Shown: piece after piece, positions 59,361-64,000 of the stretch
Layout of the letters: each line of letters begins with the position of its first letter
How positions within the stretch are numbered: position 1 is the stretch's first letter
NCBI GenBank assembly: GCA_023415235.1
Contig: JAEZLP010000043.1
Location: 1-64,000 of the forward strand
Reading direction: 5' to 3'
Length of the DNA: 64,000 nucleotides
Origin: Bacillota bacterium
Lineage (GTDB): Bacteria > Bacillota > Clostridia > Peptostreptococcales > Anaerovoracaceae
Made by a program: the position numbers and the translations under genes
Notes under the pieces: model-generated
The model's input: the letters and a program-made list of their open reading frames with translations, nothing else
Databases searched by the model: none
Told to the model about the DNA's origin: nothing

Positions 59361-61451
59361 ATGGACAAAATTTCTTCAGTTTTCGGAAGCATGGTATTCA
59401 ATGACGTGGTCATGAGAGAACGCTTGCCGAAGGACATCTACAAAGCCCTTAAGAAAAACATGGAAGAAGGCACCACTCTTACCCCGGAGGTTGCCAATGT
59501 CGTGGCCAACGCCATGAAAAACTGGGCTCTGGAAAAAGGAGCCACCCACTACACCCATTGGTTTCAGCCTATGACGGGAATCACAGCCGAGAAGCATGAC
59601 AGCTTTATCACTCCCACCGGAGACGGAGGAGTCATTATGGATTTTTCGGGAAAGGCATTGATCAAAGGGGAACCGGACGCGTCCAGTTTCCCCTCCGGCG
59701 GAATCAGGGCTACCTTTGAGGCCAGAGGTTATACCAACTGGGACCCCAGCTCCTATGCTTTCATCAAGGAGCATACGCTTTGCATTCCCACCGCTTTCTG
59801 CTCCTATCGGGGAGAGGCCCTGGACAAAAAGACCCCCCTGCTTCGCTCCATGGAAGCGCTTAACATCCAGGCGCAAAGAATTTTGAAGCTGTTTGGACAA
59901 TACGACGTAAAGCGCGTCGTCTCAACAATCGGAGCGGAACAGGAGTATTTTTTAATCGACAAGGAACTGTATGACAAGCGAAAGGATCTCATCTACTGCA
60001 ATAGGACCCTGTTCGGAGCTAAGCCTCCGAAAAACCAGGAGCTTGACGATCACTATTTTGGAGCCATTAAGCCAAGGGTTAACGCATATATGGAGGAGCT
60101 TGACCAGGAGCTCTGGAAGCTTGGCGTATATGTCAAAACGGAGCACAACGAGGTGGCGCCCTCACAGCACGAGCTGGCTCCTGTCTTCACCACCTCCAAC
60201 ATCGCCACCGATCAGAACCAGCTGACCATGGAAGTCATGAAAAAGGTAGCCGCCAACCACGGACTTGTCTGCCTGCTCCATGAAAAACCTTTTGCCGGAG
60301 TAAACGGGAGCGGCAAACATGTCAATTGGTCCCTGTCCACCGATTCCGGGGAAAACCTGCTTTCTCCCGGGAAAAATCCCGCCGGAAATCTTAGATTTCT
60401 CCTGTTCCTTTGTGCGGTGATCAAGGCGGTGGATGAATACCAGGATCTGCTTCGCATCTCTGTAGCCAGCGCCGGGAACGACAACAGACTGGGCGGCAAC
60501 GAAGCACCTCCCGCCATTATTTCCATGTTTATCGGAGATGATCTGGAAGCGATCCTGCATGCAATTGAAAAAGGAGAAGATTACAATGGAAAGCAGGATC
60601 GGACCATAAACATCGGCGTTTCTGTTCTGCCTCAGTTCAAGCGCGATACCACGGACCGAAACAGAACCTCTCCCTTTGCGTTCACAGGAAACAAGTTTGA
60701 GTTCCGCATGCCGGGTTCGGGTGCGTCCATTGCCTGTCCCACATACATGCTGAATGTGACGGTTGCCGAGTCTCTGAGGCAGTTCGCTGATTACCTGGAG
60801 ACCTCCAAGGATATGGAAGCGAGCGTAAAGTCGCTGATCCGGGATACGATCGTCAAGCATAAGCGGATTATTTTCAACGGAAACAACTACTCGGAAGAAT
60901 GGGTCTCGATAGCGGAAAGCCGCGGTCTTCTGAATTTGAGGTCCGCCGTAGACGCCCTTCCTCTCTTTACCAGGGAAAAGAACCTTGAGATGCTGAAACG
61001 GCATTGTATTTTTACCGAGGTGGAGGTTCGTGCAAGGCAGGAAATCCTCCTCCGGGAGTATTGCAATATCCTGAATATCGAAGCCCTTACCATGGCGGAC
61101 ATGGTGAATAAAGATATCCTGCCCGCGGTGTCCGGTTATATCAAAAAGCTGGCGGATACTGCCATAAGCAAGAGCGCCCTTGGTCTTGACGCGGAAAATG
61201 ATCTGGAAAAGGAATTGATTACGAATCTTTCTTCCGTCTCCCGAAGCCTTTACAAAAGGGGTCAGGAGCTTGAGAACGCACTGATCGAGGTGAATGCAAT
61301 GGAGGAGCTTTTTGCAGCGTCCGAGTACTACAACAAAAAGATTCTTCCCATCATGAAGGAAATCCGCATTGCTGCGGATACCCTGGAAACGATGACAGCG
61401 ACGGAATACTGGCCGTTCCCTGTCTACGGCGAGCTGCTCTTCAGCGTATAA
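59361..61451 (+). CDS. glnN: Glutamine synthetase type III
   Basis: ATP-dependent synthesis of glutamine from glutamate and ammonia. The 696-residue length is that of GSIII, much longer than GSI or GSII. Features include [17 protein letters not shown] near residue 112, [12 protein letters not shown] (metal Glu, about 196), [17 protein letters not shown] (about 258), [11 protein letters not shown] (about 318) and ENEAPP-like [19 protein letters not shown] precedes the ATG. It is divergent from the gat operon, which consumes glutamine, and is followed by an ANTAR gene on the opposite strand, an association known in clostridia. Confidence 0.96.
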   Translation: MDKISSVFGSMVFNDVVMRERLPKDIYKALKKNMEEGTTLTPEVANVVANAMKNWALEKGATHYTHWFQPMTGITAEKHDSFITPTGDGGVIMDFSGKALIKGEPDASSFPSGGIRATFEARGYTNWDPSSYAFIKEHTLCIPTAFCSYRGEALDKKTPLLRSMEALNIQAQRILKLFGQYDVKRVVSTIGAEQEYFLIDKELYDKRKDLIYCNRTLFGAKPPKNQELDDHYFGAIKPRVNAYMEELDQELWKLGVYVKTEHNEVAPSQHELAPVFTTSNIATDQNQLTMEVMKKVAANHGLVCLLHEKPFAGVNGSGKHVNWSLSTDSGENLLSPGKNPAGNLRFLLFLCAVIKAVDEYQDLLRISVASAGNDNRLGGNEAPPAIISMFIGDDLEAILHAIEKGEDYNGKQDRTINIGVSVLPQFKRDTTDRNRTSPFAFTGNKFEFRMPGSGASIACPTYMLNVTVAESLRQFADYLETSKDMEASVKSLIRDTIVKHKRIIFNGNNYSEEWVSIAESRGLLNLRSAVDALPLFTREKNLEMLKRHCIFTEVEVRARQEILLREYCNILNIEALTMADMVNKDILPAVSGYIKKLADTAISKSALGLDAENDLEKELITNLSSVSRSLYKRGQELENALIEVNAMEELFAASEYYNKKILPIMKEIRIAADTLETMTATEYWPFPVYGELLFSV

Positions 61452-61492
61452 TTCCGTACTGATACCTCATATAAATTAAAAAAAGTGGAAAA

Positions 61493-61543
61493 CAACCGGC
61501 CGGTTATGGAGATAGAACGCTCCTTGACCGGCCGGTTGCTTTT
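61493..61543. terminator. Terminator between glnN and the ANTAR gene
   Basis: A perfect 12-bp stem CAACCGGCCGGT (61493-61504) with ACCGGCCGGTTG (61527-61538) and a 22-base loop that itself contains a GGAG/CTCC pair, followed by CTTTT on the plus strand. It serves the convergent glnN and ANTAR genes. Confidence 0.85.
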
Positions 61544-61557
61544 ATTGATTAGTTCCT

Positions 61558-62142
61558 TTATTGATTGATTCCTTCCTGTTCGTAGGTCTTCAGTATTTGT
61601 TTGGCAACGCGGACCTTAGACTGCCGCATATCCATCGCCTGTTTCTCGATAAATTTGTGAGCCTGGGCTTCGGACATGGAAAGATACTGAATCAGCACGC
61701 ATTTTGCTCTGTTTATGATCTTCATTTCCTCAAGCTTCAGCAGAAGATGGATATTCTCCTCCTTCAGAGACGAAATTCGGTGATTGGCAACCTCCGCAAA
61801 TTTTACCGCCTGATTGAAAAACGCCTTAACAATGGGCTTTCCGACCACAAGCACGCCATAGGGCTCCAGCTTCAGGGATACGGCGTCGGCGTATTTATTC
61901 TGAACAGCAAAAATGATGCCGGACGCAAATTTTTCCGCGATGTAAATCGCCAGATCGACTCCTGTCTTTCCTTCCAGCGGTGAATTGATGATGACCAGAT
62001 GATATTCGTTTTTTTCCAAAAGGCTGGTTGCATTCTCCTCGGTATAGGCCGTGTCAATCTGGGACTTTGACTCCAATTCAACAAGCTGCACCAGCAGATC
62101 CTTGCTTTTTCCTTTTCCTGATACCAACAGTATTCGTTTCAC
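61558..62142 (-). CDS. ANTAR-domain RNA-binding response regulator
   Basis: A 194-residue protein with a receiver-like domain (about 1-120), a coiled linker (about 120-140) and a C-terminal ANTAR domain of three helices with KCVLIQYLSMSEAQAHKFIEK. The receiver is degenerate: the position of the phosphoacceptor Asp reads LVIINSPLEG, with no Asp, and the N-terminal acidic pair is missing. Phosphorylation is therefore unlikely, and another signal or partner must control it. ANTAR proteins bind hairpins in nascent RNA and prevent termination. The structured leader of the adjacent glnN is the obvious target. Confidence 0.88.
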   Translation of the reverse strand: MKRILLVSGKGKSKDLLVQLVELESKSQIDTAYTEENATSLLEKNEYHLVIINSPLEGKTGVDLAIYIAEKFASGIIFAVQNKYADAVSLKLEPYGVLVVGKPIVKAFFNQAVKFAEVANHRISSLKEENIHLLLKLEEMKIINRAKCVLIQYLSMSEAQAHKFIEKQAMDMRQSKVRVAKQILKTYEQEGINQ

Positions 62143-62310
62143 CCATCCACCCCGCTCTCCGAAAAAATATAATTTATCATTATATCACTGAATAAAAATT
62201 TTACAATCTTTTTTATGCTCTTTTTTTGTCACATTGAGGCTTCCTATCCTTCTTCCCCGGTGCTGATGCAAACTACTTTCCCGCATCATGGACAAAAATC
62301 CCGCCCCATA

Positions 62311-62342
62311 GAAAAAGCTGCCTTCCTCTGTGGAAGACAGCT
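62311..62342 (-). terminator. trpS terminator
   Basis: On the minus strand AGCTGTCTTCC pairs with GGAAGGCAGCT (11 bp, one G-T), five-base loop, then TTTTTC. It lies 58 bases past the trpS stop. The 257-base gap to the ANTAR gene holds nothing else convincing. Confidence 0.82.
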
Positions 62343-62399
62343 CCTGTGGTTTTCGTCCAAGTATCTTCATTGCATGTGAAAATTCGTCAGCCGTTTTTC

Positions 62400-63380
62400 T
62401 TATAACCCAAGTCCGAAGGTTTCCTTGACGCGGCTTAAGGTTCTTTCCGAAATGACATTTGCCTTTTCCGCCCCGTCATTGAGAATATCGACTAATTCCT
62501 GGGAGTGCCGGATTTCTTTATACTTTTGCTGAATCGGCATGATCGCGTCGATGGTTACCTCCACCAGGTCCTTCTTAAAGTCTCCGTATCCGCAGCCGGC
62601 GTATTTCTTTTCGATCTCCGGCACTGCAATACCGGAGAATGCGCTGTAGATATTCAGCAGATTGCTGATTCCCGGCTTGTTTTCCATATCGAAGCGGATG
62701 CTCCCCTCGGAATCCGTGGTGGCCCTCATGATGGATTTTTTAATCTTGCTGGCATCATCCAGCAGAGAGATTCTGCTGTGGATGTTTTCCGCGCTTTTGC
62801 TCATTTTTGACGTCGGATCGTCCAGGGACATGATTCTTGCCCCTTCCTTCAGGAATCTTCCATCGGGAACCACAAAGGTTTTTCCGTATTTGTTATTGAT
62901 TCTGATCGCCAGATCTCTCGTTATCTCAATATGCTGCTTCTGATCGTTCCCCACAGGCACCACGTCGGTATCATAAAGCAGGATGTCCGCTGCCATGAGA
63001 ACCGGGTAAGCGAACAAACCAGTGGGAGCCGATTCGCTGTCTTTGCTTTTCTGTTTGAACTGAGTCATCCGGGACAGCTCGCCGGTATAGGAATTGCACA
63101 TGAGGATCCATGCCAGTTCCGAATGTCCGGGAACCATGGATTGTACAAAAACGATGGATTTTTTCGGATCCAGTCCCACCGCCAGATAAAGGGCGGCCAC
63201 ATCCAGAATATTATCCCTCAGTACTTTTGGATCCTGCGGCAGAGTGATGGAATGAAGATCTACGATGCAGTATACGCATTCATGATCATTCTGCAGCTCC
63301 ACAAACTGCTTCAGCGCTCCCAGATAATTACCGATATGAATATTTCCCGTTGGCTGTACTCCTGAAAAAACTCGTTTCAT
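62400..63380 (-). CDS. trpS: Tryptophanyl-tRNA synthetase
   Basis: Class I synthetase that charges tRNA-Trp. The 326-residue length is standard. The HIGH-type motif is NIHIGNYLG (about residues 13-21) and the KMSKS motif is intact in TSKMSKSAEN near residue 195. The gene follows the sigma factor gene by 39 bases with no room for a T-box, so it is probably co-transcribed with it, an unusual partner for trpS. Confidence 0.96.
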   Translation of the reverse strand: MKRVFSGVQPTGNIHIGNYLGALKQFVELQNDHECVYCIVDLHSITLPQDPKVLRDNILDVAALYLAVGLDPKKSIVFVQSMVPGHSELAWILMCNSYTGELSRMTQFKQKSKDSESAPTGLFAYPVLMAADILLYDTDVVPVGNDQKQHIEITRDLAIRINNKYGKTFVVPDGRFLKEGARIMSLDDPTSKMSKSAENIHSRISLLDDASKIKKSIMRATTDSEGSIRFDMENKPGISNLLNIYSAFSGIAVPEIEKKYAGCGYGDFKKDLVEVTIDAIMPIQQKYKEIRHSQELVDILNDGAEKANVISERTLSRVKETFGLGL

Positions 63381-63419
63381 TCAAATTCTCCTCCAATATA
63401 TTTTCAAATCCTTCCGTTC

Positions 63420-64000
63420 TCAGCTTCTTACTGCGGCCTTGAACTTTTCCCTGATTTTTTTCTCCAATCTTGAAATCGTCATCTGGGATACGCCCATATC
63501 CTCCGCAATATCCTGCTGGGTTTCATTCTTGAAGAACCTTCTTTTAAAGATATCCTTTTCTTTGTCGGTGAGGTCGTTCACTACAGTTTTGATCAGCTCT
63601 GCGTTTTCAAAGCTATGATAGCCCTGCTCTTCCCTGCCTGTATATTTTTCCAGGATCGCGCCGTCTCCTTCTTCTCCGCCCTCATCAAAGGTCTGATTCA
63701 GGGAATATGTACTGTATGCCTGTCCGCCTTCCATTGCCTCCAATATTTCTTCCTCCGAATATCCGAGATATTCGGCCAGCTCTGCAACAGTGGGAATTCG
63801 GTTGAGCTTCCCGAACAGATACTCCTTTGCCGGGGAAATCTGTGCGGAAATCTCCTTCAGTCTCCTTGGAACTTTGACGGCCCAGCCTTTATCCCGGAAA
63901 TATCGTTTGATTTCCCCAATGATGGTAGGCGTCGCAAAGCTTGTAAACTCGTATCCCTTGGAGGCGTCAAATCTCTCGACAGCAAAAACTAGGGCCATGG
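63420..64000 (-). CDS. Sigma factor of the SigB/SigF/SigG group, cut by the window edge
   Basis: The visible 193 codons cover regions 2.4 to 4 of a sigma-70-family factor. VERFDASKGYEFTSFATPTIIGEIKRYFRDKGWAVKVPRRLKE is followed, after a region 3 helix, by a C-terminal helix-turn-helix (TQQDIAEDMGVSQMTISRLEKKI). The sequence resembles the general-stress or forespore sigma factors. The ATG at 63998 lies within the conserved region 2, so the true start is beyond base 64000 and the gene is partial. Which of SigB, SigF or SigG it is cannot be decided without the N-terminus and neighbours (rsbW/spoIIAB). Confidence 0.87.
   Translation of the reverse strand, partial: MALVFAVERFDASKGYEFTSFATPTIIGEIKRYFRDKGWAVKVPRRLKEISAQISPAKEYLFGKLNRIPTVAELAEYLGYSEEEILEAMEGGQAYSTYSLNQTFDEGGEEGDGAILEKYTGREEQGYHSFENAELIKTVVNDLTDKEKDIFKRRFFKNETQQDIAEDMGVSQMTISRLEKKIREKFKAAVRS

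Noticed and set aside
62185..62370. Possible 61-codon gene between trpS and the ANTAR gene
   Set aside because: It contains the trpS terminator hairpin and has no good start site.

Overview
The window looks like the chromosome of an anaerobic, mid-GC member of the Clostridia (Bacillota). Supporting signs are a pyruvate:ferredoxin oxidoreductase, a type III glutamine synthetase with an ANTAR protein, a T-box leader, strong AGGAGG ribosome binding sites, and a GatCAB-dependent route to amidated tRNA. Endospore formation is suggested by a CotJC-like manganese catalase, a DUF3787-type small protein and a sigma factor of the SigB/SigF/SigG group. Assignment to the Anaerovoracaceae (old Family XIII) is only a guess.

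Layout. 1-5464: an agmatine catabolism operon (aguB, aguA, NhaC-type transporter) with a consensus sigma-54 promoter and two identical-architecture inverted repeats upstream, next to its probable sigma-54 activator. 5479-13963: a xylose regulon, xylF-xylG-xylH-xylA-xylB plus the ROK repressor xylR, with matching operators at the xylF and xylR promoters. 14061-18240: two amidohydrolases (one damaged), a manganese catalase, a low-complexity DLRN repeat protein and a DUF3787 protein. 18225-24418: an RND efflux pump with its adaptor, divergent from a two-component system. 24422-29006: nifJ, a VRGI repeat protein and a DUF2892 protein. 29096-33659: a Gld-like ABC exporter operon with a DUF4340 protein. 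33702-45121: a large sugar locus with a ribose-type ABC transporter, two Gfo/Idh/MocA dehydrogenases, two TIM-barrel sugar isomerases, a ROK kinase and a divergent ROK regulator. 45352-53267: nagA, a nucleotidyltransferase, shikimate kinase, PlsC, PAP2, PLD, an aminotransferase and a DUF2148 protein. 53543-59158: gatC, gatA and a single-chain GatB-aspartyl-tRNA synthetase behind a T-box leader. 59176-64000: glnN with a structured leader, the ANTAR gene, trpS and a sigma factor cut by the right edge.

The most striking object is the 1116-residue GatB-AspRS fusion. The synthetase that would mischarge tRNA-Asn with aspartate and the tRNA-binding subunit of the amidotransferase that repairs it are one polypeptide. 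They are co-transcribed with GatC and GatA, and the T-box leader's best specifier codon is AAC (Asn). The operon is transcribed back-to-back with glnN, whose product makes the glutamine that GatCAB uses as amide donor. Together these form a compact amide-nitrogen and Asn-tRNA module. A second strong regulatory picture is the agu operon, where the promoter, the paired upstream sites and the activator are all readable from sequence.

No tRNA or rRNA gene, CRISPR array, prophage or complete insertion sequence was recognised. All functions are read from sequence by eye; no database search was run.
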